Source: JARRQB01 sp965368585
Lineage (GTDB): Bacteria > Pseudomonadota > Gammaproteobacteria > Chromatiales > Chromatiaceae
Assembly: GCA_965368585.1 (NCBI GenBank)
Contig: CBDUNM010000001.1
Coordinates: 1 to 64,000 of the forward strand
Length of the DNA stretch: 64,000 nt
Reading direction: 5' to 3'
Part shown: in pieces, positions 8,053 through 16,802 of the stretch
Layout: every line of letters starts with the position of its first letter
How positions within the stretch are numbered: position 1 is the stretch's first letter
Notes under the pieces: generated by a model
The model's input: the letters and a program-made list of their open reading frames with translations, nothing else
Database searches by the model: none
What the model was told of the DNA's origin: nothing
Translations under genes and position numbers: made by a program

Positions 8053-9841
8053 GTTTGGGCTTCGCCGAGCGCGTTTTATCCGCTGACCGCGGTTTGGGCG
8101 TGCGGGGATTTCTCGATGTCTTGGCCTTCGGTGCCTTGGGTTGCGCAGCCACCTCGCCGGTCTTAGCCAGTTGTTCGATCGCCAGTTTCTGTTTGCAAAC
8201 CCAGGTGCGTCGCAATGCCTCGAAGGTTTCTTTTGGCATGCCGGCGGGCAGATCCACCGTGCTGAAGTTGTCGTAAATCTCGATGTGACCGATATAGCAG
8301 CTGTCGATCGCCGCCTCGTTGGCGATCGCACCGACGATGTTGCCGGGCTTCACGCCGTGTGCGTAACCGACCGCAATGCGGAACCTTTCCATCTCGACAT
8401 CCGGAAAATCCTTCAGCGGGAGCGGTGTGGGGTCGATTGCGCGCACCTCCTTGGCTGCCGGTCGAGGCGCCGCGCGCACCGGTCGGTCGCTGCGTTCGGC
8501 CCTGGGTTCGCGTGGCGACTCCTTCAGCAGTAGCGGATCGTCGCCCTGCAGCAGACGCGCCAGTGCGGCGGCGATCAGCAGCGGTTCGGTATCGAACTCC
8601 CGCTCGAACTCACTGACCAGGCCGTAAAAAAGCTCCAGGTCCTCGTTGTCCACGGTGTCCCGGATGCGCTGCTTGAAGCGCGTCATGCGGGCTTGATTGA
8701 TGTCGCTGACCGACGGCATCTGCATCGGTTCGATCGGTTGGCGCGTGGCCTTCTCGATGGCGTGCAGCATGCGCCGCTCGCGATGCGCGACGAATAGAAT
8801 TGCCTCGCCGGCGCGTCCCGCTCGGCCGGTACGTCCGATGCGGTGCACGTAGGACTCGGTATCGTAGGGTATATCGTAGTTGATCACGTGGCTGACGCGC
8901 TGCACGTCGAGTCCACGCGCCGCGACGTCGGTTGCGACCAGTAGATCCACCTTGCCCTGACGCAGTTTCTCGACAGTCTTTTCGCGCTGAGCCTGCGGTA
9001 TGTCCCCGTTAAGCGGTTCGCACGCATAGCCCCGGGCGGCCAGTTTCTCGGCCAGTTCAACCGTGGCCGTCTTCGTACGCACGAAGATAATTGCGGCATC
9101 GAGCGGCTCGGTTTCCAGTACGCGGGTCAACGCGTCTAGCTTGTGCAGGCCGCCGACCGCCCAAAAGCGCTGCCGAACCGTCGCGGCGGTTGTGGTCCTG
9201 GCCTTGATGCGGATCGTGTGCGGGTCACGCAGGTGCCGTTCCGCGATTTTTCTGATCGTTTCCGGCAGGGTGGCCGAGAACATGGCGATCTGGCGGGTGG
9301 GCGGCGTGTGGTCGAGTATCCAGTCGACGTCGTCGATAAAGCCCATACGCAGCATTTCGTCGGCTTCGTCGAGGACCAGCGCGGTGACGTTGTCGAGCTT
9401 GAGCGTACCGCGCCGCATGTGGTCCATGATCCGTCCGGGTGTGCCGACCACCACCTGCGCACCCCGCTTCAGCTGCCGTAGTTGCACCGTGTAGCTTTGT
9501 CCGCCATAGATCGGCAGCACGTGAAAATTCGGCAAGTGGCGGGCGTAGGTCTGGCAGGCTTCCGCCACCTGGATGGCGAGTTCGCGTGTCGGCGCGAGCA
9601 CCAGGATCTGCGGGTGGGCCAGGCTCATGTCCGTCCGCGCCAACAGCGGCAAGGCAAAAGCGGCGGTTTTCCCGGTTCCGGTCTGCGCCTGGCCGAGCAG
9701 ATCGCGGCCGGTCAGCAGAACGGGTATACTTTGTGCCTGGATCGGTGTCGGTGTCTCGTAACCGACGTCCACGAGTGCCTTGAGCAAGCCCTCGGGAAGA
9801 CCGAGGGCTGCGAAACTGGTATCTTCTGCCGTAGTGGCCAT
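8048..9841 (-). CDS. deaD: DEAD-box ATP-dependent RNA helicase DeaD/CsdA
   Basis: RNA helicase of 597 aa for ribosome assembly and mRNA unwinding in the cytoplasm, typically cold-induced. All core motifs are visible in order: Q motif (YETPTPIQAQSIP), AQTGTGKTAAF (motif I), PTRELA (Ia), VLDEADEML (II), FSATLP (III), then ATDVAARGLDVQ and HRIGRTGRAGR (V, VI). About residues 480-550 form the DbpA-type RNA-binding domain (RIAVGYAHGVKPGNIVGAI), followed by a Lys/Arg-rich tail (SADKTRSAKPKR). Length and architecture fit DeaD rather than RhlE or DbpA. The last codons carry the right copy of the 20-bp direct repeat. Confidence 0.95.
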   Translation of the reverse strand: MATTAEDTSFAALGLPEGLLKALVDVGYETPTPIQAQSIPVLLTGRDLLGQAQTGTGKTAAFALPLLARTDMSLAHPQILVLAPTRELAIQVAEACQTYARHLPNFHVLPIYGGQSYTVQLRQLKRGAQVVVGTPGRIMDHMRRGTLKLDNVTALVLDEADEMLRMGFIDDVDWILDHTPPTRQIAMFSATLPETIRKIAERHLRDPHTIRIKARTTTAATVRQRFWAVGGLHKLDALTRVLETEPLDAAIIFVRTKTATVELAEKLAARGYACEPLNGDIPQAQREKTVEKLRQGKVDLLVATDVAARGLDVQRVSHVINYDIPYDTESYVHRIGRTGRAGRAGEAILFVAHRERRMLHAIEKATRQPIEPMQMPSVSDINQARMTRFKQRIRDTVDNEDLELFYGLVSEFEREFDTEPLLIAAALARLLQGDDPLLLKESPREPRAERSDRPVRAAPRPAAKEVRAIDPTPLPLKDFPDVEMERFRIAVGYAHGVKPGNIVGAIANEAAIDSCYIGHIEIYDNFSTVDLPAGMPKETFEALRRTWVCKQKLAIEQLAKTGEVAAQPKAPKAKTSRNPRTPKPRSADKTRSAKPKR

Positions 9842-10026
9842 GGCGTTGTATCCGCTGGTGAATGAGGCTGCGGTGCCGGGTCGATCACAGCAGGACGCGC
9901 AATTATACGCGATATTGGGTGGTTCCGCCGCAACGGATCGACTTCGCGTACCCTTCCGGGTTCGGGGCTCGCTCGCTTTCGGGCACGGTGCTGACTGGCG
10001 TTACTGAATAGAATGGTAAATTAACG

Positions 10027-10467
10027 ATGATCCGTTTTTCGCTGTTTTTACTGACGGTGATCGCCGCGACTTCGGCCCTCACCGGGCCGACTTTCGCCGA
10101 GTCATCGGTCAAGCACCGCGTCGTTTATCAATGCAGCGAACCTGGCCCCGACGCGTATACGCATCTGTTGTTTTCGGTGGCTCAGCTGAAAGAGAAACAC
10201 GGTGACGGCATCGATGTCGTGGTGACCTGTCTGGGCCCTGGTATCCATTTGTTCGCCAAGCGTCCACGGCGCGCCGTACCTGCGGACGCACTCGAAAAAA
10301 TGATTTACCTGGATCTCGCCGGGGTCGAATTCCATGCCTGCGGCAACACCATGTCGGCGATGGGTTGGACCGCCCAGGATATGCACGATTTCGTGACCGT
10401 GGTGCCGATCGGCGCCGAGGATCTGATGCTGTTGCAGGAAAGCGGTTACGCCTACCTCAAATGGTGA
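10027..10467 (+). CDS. Periplasmic DsrE-family protein
   Basis: 146 aa with a clear signal peptide (MIRFSLFLLTVIAATSALTG, cleavage near FAES). The mature part has the DsrE/DsrF-like fold pattern: VVYQCSEPGPDAYTHLLFSVAQL (strand plus helix), GIDVVVTCLGPGIHLFAK, VEFHACGNTMSAMGW (the Cys-containing loop common to this superfamily) and VVPIGAEDLMLLQESGYAYLK. Cytoplasmic DsrE proteins relay sulfur; exported relatives are common in sulfur oxidisers but have no settled function. Cys residues in the VTC, HAC and QC positions could bind sulfane sulfur or heme/metal. It stands alone, convergent with the lipoprotein gene. Confidence 0.8.
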   Translation: MIRFSLFLLTVIAATSALTGPTFAESSVKHRVVYQCSEPGPDAYTHLLFSVAQLKEKHGDGIDVVVTCLGPGIHLFAKRPRRAVPADALEKMIYLDLAGVEFHACGNTMSAMGWTAQDMHDFVTVVPIGAEDLMLLQESGYAYLKW

Positions 10468-10500
10468 AGCCTGCACGGGAAAGCCCGCGGTTGCGAGTTT

Positions 10501-11235
10501 TTAGAAGGTCATGATCTCCTGCCGAATGACGCGCACCGGTTTGTAGCCGAACAGCGCGCTCAAGTGATGAAAGAAAGCGTGCGTGGCCTGCCGGAACCAG
10601 GTTTCGGTTAGTGCTTCCTCTACGCTTTGGTACCGCTCGATGAGCGGCTGATCTCCGCGCTTGGCCGCCTCGGCTCCGATCATACCGAGCCACATTCGGC
10701 TGGCACCCATCATAAAATGCGGCCACTCACGTTGAATGTCGGCGGGCCAGCCGGGGTCGCTCGTCCCGGTCAGCCTGGCACGCTGTTCGGACGGAACCTG
10801 GTCGGAGACGACCTGGCGCAACAGATTGGCGGAGCGCAGTACTTCGAGTAGAGGGTCGGATTCCACCTCTGTCCTGATCCGTCTGGCCGTGTCGATCGTC
10901 GCGTAGAAGATGAAGCTGAACTGGTGCCCGGTCGCATCGCGCGCCCAGCGCCGGTGAAAACGCCACAACGGCAGCCGATCCTCGAACCGGAGCAGGATTG
11001 GTGCGATCAACTGGTCCGCGATCAAGGGGTCGATAAACGACTGGGTTTCGTCGTCGGCGTCGCGGTGCAGTTGAAAACGGATATACCACCAATAGGTCTG
11101 CTCAGCTGACCGTGTCGACGGCTCCGCGGCAGGCGCGGGCGCTGGTGCATCGGATCTGTCGGGGGGCAGCGAAGTGCAACCGCTGATGGCGACCATGCAG
11201 GGCAGGATTAACAGATAAAACCGGGTCTTGAACAT
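10501..11235 (-). CDS. Lipoprotein of unknown function (244 aa)
   Basis: Begins with a lipoprotein signal, FYLLILPCMVAISGC, with lipidated Cys20, followed by a Pro/Ala-rich linker (APAPAPAAEP). The body contains QTYWWYIRFQLHRDAD, many Trp/His/Arg residues and a helical C-terminus (AFFHHLSALFGYKPVRVI). I recognise no family. It lies divergently from the heptaheme cytochrome 278 bp away, so a link to envelope redox chemistry is possible but unproven. ATG 11235 is chosen because it opens the lipoprotein signal; a longer upstream frame has no signal. Confidence 0.75.
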   Translation of the reverse strand: MFKTRFYLLILPCMVAISGCTSLPPDRSDAPAPAPAAEPSTRSAEQTYWWYIRFQLHRDADDETQSFIDPLIADQLIAPILLRFEDRLPLWRFHRRWARDATGHQFSFIFYATIDTARRIRTEVESDPLLEVLRSANLLRQVVSDQVPSEQRARLTGTSDPGWPADIQREWPHFMMGASRMWLGMIGAEAAKRGDQPLIERYQSVEEALTETWFRQATHAFFHHLSALFGYKPVRVIRQEIMTF

Positions 11236-11512
11236 CGTGATCGCTCGGTAATAGGTCTGCAGGGTTAGCGGTGCGGTGTGAAAGAACTGTAAAGGCCTTG
11301 CGTCGGTAGCGCGGGGTACAGTAACGATTCGGGCTTCCGCTTGCGGGTTCACAATTCGGGATTTTGTTGGTTCAATGGCGACGCTCAGCGCGCGACGTTG
11401 CTCAAGCTTTGCCGCCTTCCGGCACGCGCCCTCACTGGCCCGCCTGCGATGGGCACGAGGACGCCAGTACTGCTTATTGCGCACGCGCAGTCAAAACAAT
11501 ACGGAACAAATC

Positions 11513-12709
11513 ATGCAGCAGCCGCGTATTGGCCGGAAGGTGTTCAAGTTTGGGGTACTCACCCTGCCGTCGCTCGGGTGGGCGCTGCTCGTCGGCGCCG
11601 CGACAGGCGAGCCGTGGGTGCCGGGAGGCATCAGCTTGGAGCGCCCGTACCAGGGGTTCGTGGGGCCACAGGCGTGCGCCGAGTGCCACGCGGACCAGGT
11701 CGCAGCGCACAGCGGGACCGCACACGCGCTCGCTTCCATGGCCGCCACCGAAGCAACCGTCCTAGGGAGCTTTGCTGACGGTAGAAACCGGTTAACGACC
11801 CGGTTTCCGGGTCATGATCTGCTGATGGAAAAATCCCGTGGCGGATTGCATCAGAGCCTGGTCTATCGGGCGCCCGATCGGGATGTGCGGATCCGATCGG
11901 GTGAATTCGCCATCGTATTGGGGTGGGTGAAAGGTCAGACCTATCTCTATTGGCGCGACGACCTGTTGTGCCAGTTGCCCGCCTCGTATACCAATAGTGC
12001 CGACGCGTGGGCCTACAGTCCGGGTTATCCGGAGGGGTGGCCCTATTTTGATCGAGTGATCAAGCCGGAATGCATGGAATGTCACGCCACCGTGTTCGAA
12101 GCGGTCTTGCCCGACAAACTGGTCAAAACCGATAGGACGATCCTCGGCGTGACCTGTGAGAGCTGTCATGGTCCCGGCGAGGCGCACGTACGCCACCACC
12201 AGCGTTATCCGGCCCTGACCGAGGCGGCCCATATGCCTCGCATCACGGCGCTGTCTCGCGCGCAGCAGGTGGAAACCTGTGGTTACTGTCACTCCGGAAT
12301 CAAACCCGAATCGCGCCGACGCCCCGCCTGGACCTTTCGTCCAGGGGACCGGTTGCACGAATTCTTCGAACTCAAGGCTGACGACAGGCAACCGACGCCT
12401 GAAGTGCACGGCAATCAGATGGGTCTGCTGCGGCAAAGCCGGTGCTACACGGAAAGCCCCGAGCTGGTTTGCACCAGTTGCCACGACCCTCACCAACACC
12501 AGCGCGGACGACTGGAGGATTTTGCGGCGCGCTGTATCGCTTGCCATAGCGACATCGATGAACACGCCGAGCCAGCATCCGGGAAAGAACTAATCGCCGA
12601 CTGCGTGGATTGCCACATGCCGTTGATTGACTCCAAGCTGATTAATGTCACGCAAGGGGGAAAGCGGCATCGGTTCGCCGTCCGCAGTCATCGAATCAAG
12701 GTTTATTGA
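11513..12709 (+). CDS. Periplasmic heptaheme c-type cytochrome
   Basis: 398 aa with an N-terminal hydrophobic export signal (FGVLTLPSLGWALLVGAATG). Seven CXXCH heme sites appear in order: CAECH (about residue 55), CMECH, CESCH, CGYCH, CTSCH, CIACH, CVDCH. Extra His residues (HAL, HGPGEAHVRHH, HDPHQHQRG) can act as second axial ligands. The spacing resembles cytochrome c554/DmsE-like multiheme proteins that pass electrons in the periplasm. No catalytic partner is adjacent, so donor and acceptor are unknown. ATG 11513 opens the signal peptide; an upstream in-frame start would add 46 basic residues. Confidence 0.85.
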   Translation: MQQPRIGRKVFKFGVLTLPSLGWALLVGAATGEPWVPGGISLERPYQGFVGPQACAECHADQVAAHSGTAHALASMAATEATVLGSFADGRNRLTTRFPGHDLLMEKSRGGLHQSLVYRAPDRDVRIRSGEFAIVLGWVKGQTYLYWRDDLLCQLPASYTNSADAWAYSPGYPEGWPYFDRVIKPECMECHATVFEAVLPDKLVKTDRTILGVTCESCHGPGEAHVRHHQRYPALTEAAHMPRITALSRAQQVETCGYCHSGIKPESRRRPAWTFRPGDRLHEFFELKADDRQPTPEVHGNQMGLLRQSRCYTESPELVCTSCHDPHQHQRGRLEDFAARCIACHSDIDEHAEPASGKELIADCVDCHMPLIDSKLINVTQGGKRHRFAVRSHRIKVY

Positions 12710-12724
12710 CCGGCCCCGCCGGTC
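12708..12724. terminator. Hairpin between convergent genes
   Basis: GACCGGC-CCC-GCCGGTC, a perfect 7-bp stem overlapping the cytochrome stop codon and 7 bp before the end of the opposing gene. There is no T-run, so it may be a Rho-dependent or processing structure for both transcripts. Confidence 0.4.
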
Positions 12725-12731
12725 GCGGCAG

Positions 12732-13049
12732 TCAGTTCGGGTTCTGGTAAAAAACATACGGTGTGGAGTAGTCGCTGAATTCGAAATCGACTTTGCGTTC
12801 GTCAGAATCCTTGCTGCCGTTCAGGTTGAGGTCCAGTATCCCGTAACCGAAACGATAGGGTCGAGGCGCACTGCCCTGTGTCGCGACGGCGGTGGACAGT
12901 TTATCGATTTCGACAAAGCGCCGGACGAGCTTGTCGCCCGCGTATATCTCCAATACGCCGTTGGTTTCCGTCCAGTTCTGAATGGCGCGGCCAAACTTGT
13001 TCTGGGTTTCCTGCGTGCCGGCGCTGAGCAGGATCAGCAGCGCTGCCAT
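12732..13049 (-). CDS. Small protein of unknown function (105 aa)
   Basis: Starts with a short hydrophobic stretch (MAALLILLSAGTQETQ) that could be the end of a signal peptide. It continues with a beta-rich body (NWTETNGVLEIYAGDKLVRRFVEI, YGILDLNLNGSKD, VDFEFSDYSTPYVFY). No family recognised. The ribosome site is weak and the true start may be slightly upstream. It converges with the heptaheme cytochrome. Confidence 0.5.
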   Translation of the reverse strand: MAALLILLSAGTQETQNKFGRAIQNWTETNGVLEIYAGDKLVRRFVEIDKLSTAVATQGSAPRPYRFGYGILDLNLNGSKDSDERKVDFEFSDYSTPYVFYQNPN

Positions 13050-13132
13050 GGTTGAAATGCGGAATTGGTCCCCGGAACGAAGCCCCTTGATGAGACGAAG
13101 GGCGGCAGTATGCCGATGTCAGGCGAGGGCGC

Positions 13133-13159
13133 AAAAAAAACCCGCGAGATGCGCGGGTT
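13133..13159 (-). terminator. Rho-independent terminator
   Basis: On the minus strand AACCCGCG-loop-CGCGGGTT (8-bp perfect stem) is followed by eight T. It ends leftward transcription, most likely from the DsrC-like gene. Confidence 0.85.
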
Positions 13160-13492
13160 AATTATATCCAAACAGTCAGGAGGAGTGAGACATGAAACCC
13201 CGTTAACCCTGCAACCCTTCAGCGATAGGCACGAACTTCAATCCAGATCTCGTGTTCCATAGTCCAGGATTACAGCTCTATTCACATTGATATCGCTCAA
13301 CTTTATCGGCAATTGCCGAAGGAATGTCGGCTCAACACCCGGATGGCACCAGGACGATTCCGGCGAAACTGGTTGCGGTAGCGGCGGCGTTGTCCTGACA
13401 GGCTTGCACATGAACCTCGATCGCGAAATCAAAGAAGCCGGCGCATCCAACGAGCGGTAAGGCGGCAGCGAGCGACCAGGCGGGTCCTGGAG
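13160..13492. other. 3' region of the DsrC-like transcript, no convincing gene
   Basis: 333 bp between the DsrC-like stop and the terminator. Two short minus-strand frames overlap here in different phases, and neither has a good ribosome site or recognisable content. It may be a long 3' untranslated region. Confidence 0.4.
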
Positions 13493-13837
13493 TCAGTCCA
13501 TATAGGCTTTTGCTTCCTCGCCCGGATTTGGCAGCCCAGCGATTTTCCAGAGCTGAGTACACCCGCCGAACATGACTTTTACTTCTCCTGGCATCAGTCC
13601 GAGCTGGCGACAAACGCGCCGCATCGGCGGCAACGCTCCCAGCCTCAGGTACTTGTCCCGAATGAAGGCGATGGTGGCCCAGTGCGCCATTGTGAGTGGC
13701 GCAATGTCTGCCGCCACGGCTAGTTCTTCGGCAAGCGATTCTGTCCAGTGGTCCGAATCGACCAGAAAGCCGTCTTCGTCGAATCCGGGCGGTAATGAGC
13801 CGATTTTATTCGACAGTCTTACGCTAGTGGTATGCAT
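13493..13837 (-). CDS. DsrC/TusE-family protein lacking both C-terminal redox cysteines
   Basis: 114 aa with the DsrC fold: FDEDGFLVDSDHWTESLAEELA, LTMAHWATIAFIRDKYL and ALPPMRRVCRQLG. The C-terminal arm reads KVMFGGCTQLWKIAGLPNP. In sulfur-relay DsrC this is FPYGPAKQACRFAGLPKPTGCV: here Trp stands where the inner Cys belongs, and the tail GEEAKAYMD has no terminal Cys. A shifted Cys (GGC) precedes it. It therefore cannot form the DsrC trisulfide and more resembles the regulatory-type DsrC relatives. A GGAGGG site precedes ATG 13837 and a terminator follows at 13133-13159, so it is transcribed alone. Confidence 0.8.
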   Translation of the reverse strand: MHTTSVRLSNKIGSLPPGFDEDGFLVDSDHWTESLAEELAVAADIAPLTMAHWATIAFIRDKYLRLGALPPMRRVCRQLGLMPGEVKVMFGGCTQLWKIAGLPNPGEEAKAYMD

Positions 13838-14109
13838 GCAGGAATACCCTCCGGGCGGTTCGATGGCTCATACTAAGATCCTTTAATAAAGATATAGACA
13901 GATTTCATGAGAATGGAAGCGTGTGACGAATGAAGCGTACAAGTTCTACGCATCAGTCATGCCCGAATCGGGCCTTTAACAGTTCGGGTTAGACGTTGGC
14001 CTGAAACCAAGCTATTCTCTCGCGCCTGCAGCGTTTTCGTTTCGAGGCCGATGCGACCGCTGAAATACGCCGGAACCTGGACCGGCATAAACCAGTACAA
14101 TCCAGATAG

Positions 14110-14186
<77 letters not shown>

Positions 14187-14197
14187 GATAAACCAGG

Positions 14198-14227
14198 AAG
14201 TCCGCGCGAGCGGACTTGTTGTTTTTT
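14198..14227 (+). terminator. Rho-independent terminator of tRNA-Arg
   Basis: AAGTCCGC-GCGA-GCGGACTT followed by GTTGTTTTTT: 8-bp perfect stem, tetraloop, T-tract, 12 bp after the tRNA. Confidence 0.9.
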
Positions 14228-14259
14228 GCGCCCGCAGGGGTGAGAAGCCGGGGTTCGAC

Positions 14260-14280
14260 AAAATCGCCGGGAGCGATTTT
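14260..14280. repeat. Inverted repeat
   Basis: AAAATCGC-CGGGA-GCGATTTT, an 8-bp perfect hairpin lying between the tRNA terminator and the duplicated tRNA end. It reads as a bidirectional terminator-like element. Confidence 0.5.
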
Positions 14281-14330
14281 GCACTGCCGCAGGCAGGCCC
14301 GCAGGGCGGAGCACAAGGAGGTGCGGAGTC

Positions 14331-14346
14331 ATCCCTTCGGGCGCGC
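14331..14346 (+). repeat. tRNA 3' end segment duplicated downstream (copy 2)
   Basis: Exact 16-bp copy of the tRNA-Arg 3' portion 162 bp downstream, without the rest of the tRNA. This is the typical scar left by an integrated element that used the tRNA 3' end as attachment site. The segment between the copies is GC-rich and gene-free. Confidence 0.6.
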
Positions 14347-14606
14347 AGCAATCTTCGGGGACGTCAGGTTTTCTTACACCCCGAAGCATCCGCGCTGCGC
14401 CTTGTCAATAGCTCGTTTATTCAGGCAGTTACACACCGTCGTACAAGGGTGCGGACGGGAAGGGCATTCGGGAAGATTCGGTTCGGGGGGGAATAGGTGA
14501 AATCGGTCACAATCCTCGTCAGTAATTTTTACACCCTGCCCGGAAGAAACGACAATAGTTTGCGTACACGATTGATTTTTCTTTGTAATTCAAGCGCTAG
14601 CGAATA

Positions 14607-14622
14607 TGGCAAGGTTTCTGCA
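14607..14622 (+). promoter_or_regulatory. Sigma-54 (-24/-12) promoter of the first VPxPA-CTERM gene
   Basis: TGGCAAGGTTTCTGCA matches the sigma-54 consensus TGGCACG-N4-TTGCW with correct GG-to-GC spacing. It lies 91 bp upstream of the ATG. The same core occurs before the second VPxPA-CTERM gene. Confidence 0.75.
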
Positions 14623-14712
14623 TAGTCTTAGGCAGACTTTGAAGAACTGGCTCAGCTAGTCTCGTTAGCAGTTGAATTTAGACACACATTGTCATTGAGG
14701 AGATTCGGAGTA

Positions 14713-15384
14713 ATGAATACGACACAAACACGGCTGGCTCTGTTGCTGACGCTAGCTTTAGGAGGCACCGCCAGCGCCAGTACCGTTACGCTGTTCGATA
14801 GTACAACACTCGGGCCGGGCGCCGGTAGCGCCGGTATTGCCCCCGTCGGGAGTTATTTCGGCCAGATGTTTAAAACGCTCGGTAACTGCCCCGACGGCTG
14901 CCTGCTGGGCAACATCAGCCTGACCCTGAATGCCGGTGACCTCGATCTGACGGACACCAGCGGGTTCAAGCTGGAGGTGCTGAACAGCGAGGTTCCGCCG
15001 GGAACGACTGTCCCGGCGCCCGGAACCGTCGTCATCCAGGAATACATCAACCCGGCCTCGGTACCGGGGGGTGGGATCACCCCGTCAGTCTTCACGCCAG
15101 AGTTACCGCCGGCCATTCTGGCGAACAACACCGATTACTGGGTGATACTGACTTCGCTCGCATCGACGCCCGATCTCGCGTGGGAATGGCCCGCCGATAT
15201 GGGTAGCGGCGCCTATCACTGGATAGAGTCGCGACCGGGTGACGCGGTGTTGATAGGGGAAGGTTACGGCTTCGGCATGGTTGTGGAGGCCGAGCAACTG
15301 GCGCCCGTTCCGGTGCCGGCAGCCGTCTGGCTGATGGGTACGGCCCTGGCCGGTCTGGCCATGCGGGCCAAGAAGGCCGCCTGA
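14713..15384 (+). CDS. VPxPA-CTERM (PEP-CTERM-type) exported protein 1
   Basis: 223 aa. A signal peptide (LALLLTLALGGTASAS) is followed by a beta-rich body with one CPDGC motif (GNCPDGCLLGNISLTLNAGD) and an exosortase sorting signal at the end: VPVPAAVWLMGTALAGLA, then basic RAKKAA. The protein is exported, recognised by an exosortase (not in this window) and probably attached to or released at the cell surface. It is a paralog of the gene at 19193-19864, with the same length. Start ATG 14713 has GGAG 6 bases upstream. The functional role of the body is unknown; it may belong to the choice-of-anchor families. Confidence 0.85.
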   Translation: MNTTQTRLALLLTLALGGTASASTVTLFDSTTLGPGAGSAGIAPVGSYFGQMFKTLGNCPDGCLLGNISLTLNAGDLDLTDTSGFKLEVLNSEVPPGTTVPAPGTVVIQEYINPASVPGGGITPSVFTPELPPAILANNTDYWVILTSLASTPDLAWEWPADMGSGAYHWIESRPGDAVLIGEGYGFGMVVEAEQLAPVPVPAAVWLMGTALAGLAMRAKKAA

Positions 15385-15637
15385 CCGTACAATATGAAAC
15401 AGCGGGGACGGTGTGCGCGGACTGCGCGCCGCCGCACCTCACCCGACAGTAATTCGGCAGCCTGACCGTGGCGCGCTCCGACCAGTAGATCGGCGGGGCC
15501 CGTCGAGAAACGAACGTAACGGTCGGGTTGCGGATAACGAATTGAGCGACGTGCTCAATAATCAAGGCCAAGAGGGATCTTGTAATCCGTGTTGGCTTGT
15601 TCAGCGAAGATGCTAATAACATACGTAGGAGTTCAAA

Positions 15638-16483
15638 ATGAAATTAATCGCACTGACTTCGGCCATCCTGATGACCGCCATGTCGTCTGCCGCCTTCAGC
15701 ATGGAGCCACCGGCAGCACCCTCTCAATACAACAACGGCCCGAGTTCGCCCCTGGTGGCTACCACCAACATGAGCGACGCGGAAAGAGCCGCATTTGCCC
15801 TGCTCGAAGGCGTCATGACCGTGGCCAAGGCCAAGATCCACGCGACCAGCTGTAGCGCGACCGTGGGTACTTACCCGGCTTCTATCTTCACCAACGGTTT
15901 GTTGGCAACGGATACGGCCGCAGACAACTCGATCACCGTGACCTCTCTCGGCGGCCAGTTCAAGCTTAACGCAGATATGCAACCGAAAGTCGCTTTCCGC
16001 GGCCAGCTGGTCAAGGTCTCTCAGGTCGGCGCTGGTCAATTCGACGGCCGGGCTGTAAGCAACTTGACCATGAACGGCTATTACAACGTCGCCAATAACA
16101 TGCTGACCCAGAGCGGCACCGTCGATGTCGTGGGTGCCAACGGTCGTCCCGACCGCTACGCAGGCCACCTGATCAAGGACTTCTACCGCGGTTCGTTGGA
16201 TTCCGCCAACCCGGAATTCTACCTGATCTACGACTGGGGTCTGGAGGCACTGAAAAAGCTGGGCTACCCGGTCAACAAGTACTGGCAGCGTTCCAAAGCC
16301 CGTCGTTCCGATGGTACGTCCGGCAAGATCGTGTTCGTGCAGGACCGTCTGGTGGGTGCTACCTCTTGCCGCATCACTATCGCGCTTGAAGGCAGCAACC
16401 AAGAAGACTTCGTGTTGATGAACGGCGACGTGACGGTCTCGACGGCCAAGCCGTCTGACCCTGTTTCTGCGTTCACTCTGTAA
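15638..16483 (+). CDS. Secreted protein of unknown family, tandem paralog A (281 aa)
   Basis: Signal peptide MKLIALTSAILMTAMSSAAFS, then a Pro-rich start (EPPAAPSQYNNGPSSPL). Features shared with the next two genes: NMSDAERAAFALLEGVM, AKAKIHATSC (Cys72), a GTYP...IFTNGLL segment, FRGQLVKVSQVGAGQFDGR, GANGRPDRYAGHLIKDFY, GYPVNKYWQRSKARRSDG, QDRLVGATSCRITI, and a final acidic strand. Two conserved Cys (HATSC and TSCRI) may form a disulfide. No sorting signal or membrane anchor, so it is probably soluble in the periplasm or outside. I do not recognise the family. An AGGAG site lies 7 bp upstream. Confidence 0.85.
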   Translation: MKLIALTSAILMTAMSSAAFSMEPPAAPSQYNNGPSSPLVATTNMSDAERAAFALLEGVMTVAKAKIHATSCSATVGTYPASIFTNGLLATDTAADNSITVTSLGGQFKLNADMQPKVAFRGQLVKVSQVGAGQFDGRAVSNLTMNGYYNVANNMLTQSGTVDVVGANGRPDRYAGHLIKDFYRGSLDSANPEFYLIYDWGLEALKKLGYPVNKYWQRSKARRSDGTSGKIVFVQDRLVGATSCRITIALEGSNQEDFVLMNGDVTVSTAKPSDPVSAFTL

Positions 16484-16531
16484 GGCAATGTAAGGTTGGC
16501 GCTGTTTGCCGACTGGTAGGTAAGTAGTGTG

Positions 16532-16555
16532 ACCGCCCGGTGCAAACCGGGCGGT
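16532..16555 (+). terminator. Strong hairpin after paralog A
   Basis: ACCGCCCGG-TGCAAA-CCGGGCGGT, a 9-bp GC-rich stem 49 bp after the stop. The following TATCAGG is not a T-run, so it may terminate weakly or protect the mRNA end. Confidence 0.5.
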
Positions 16556-16802
16556 TATCAGGAAGGCGACGATGAACCCAAGACCGGTTCAATAACCGCC
16601 ACGAATTCCTCGATCCAGAATCCCCGGTAGTACTGGCGCAAGTCGTCATTGAGAAACACGTGGAGACTGCGACAACCGAGATGTGATTTCAATTTTAGGG
16701 TGCGATCGCCAAATTGATCGACCCACGAAGTAACGAGCCAAGAAGGCTCGATACCTGAGCTTGAAATACAACGGAAGTATAAATAACACTAGGGGAAATA
16801 AT

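Noticed and set aside
13238..13613. Minus-strand frames downstream of the DsrC-like gene
   Set aside because: They overlap in different phases, one runs through the DsrC-like coding region, and neither has a ribosome site.
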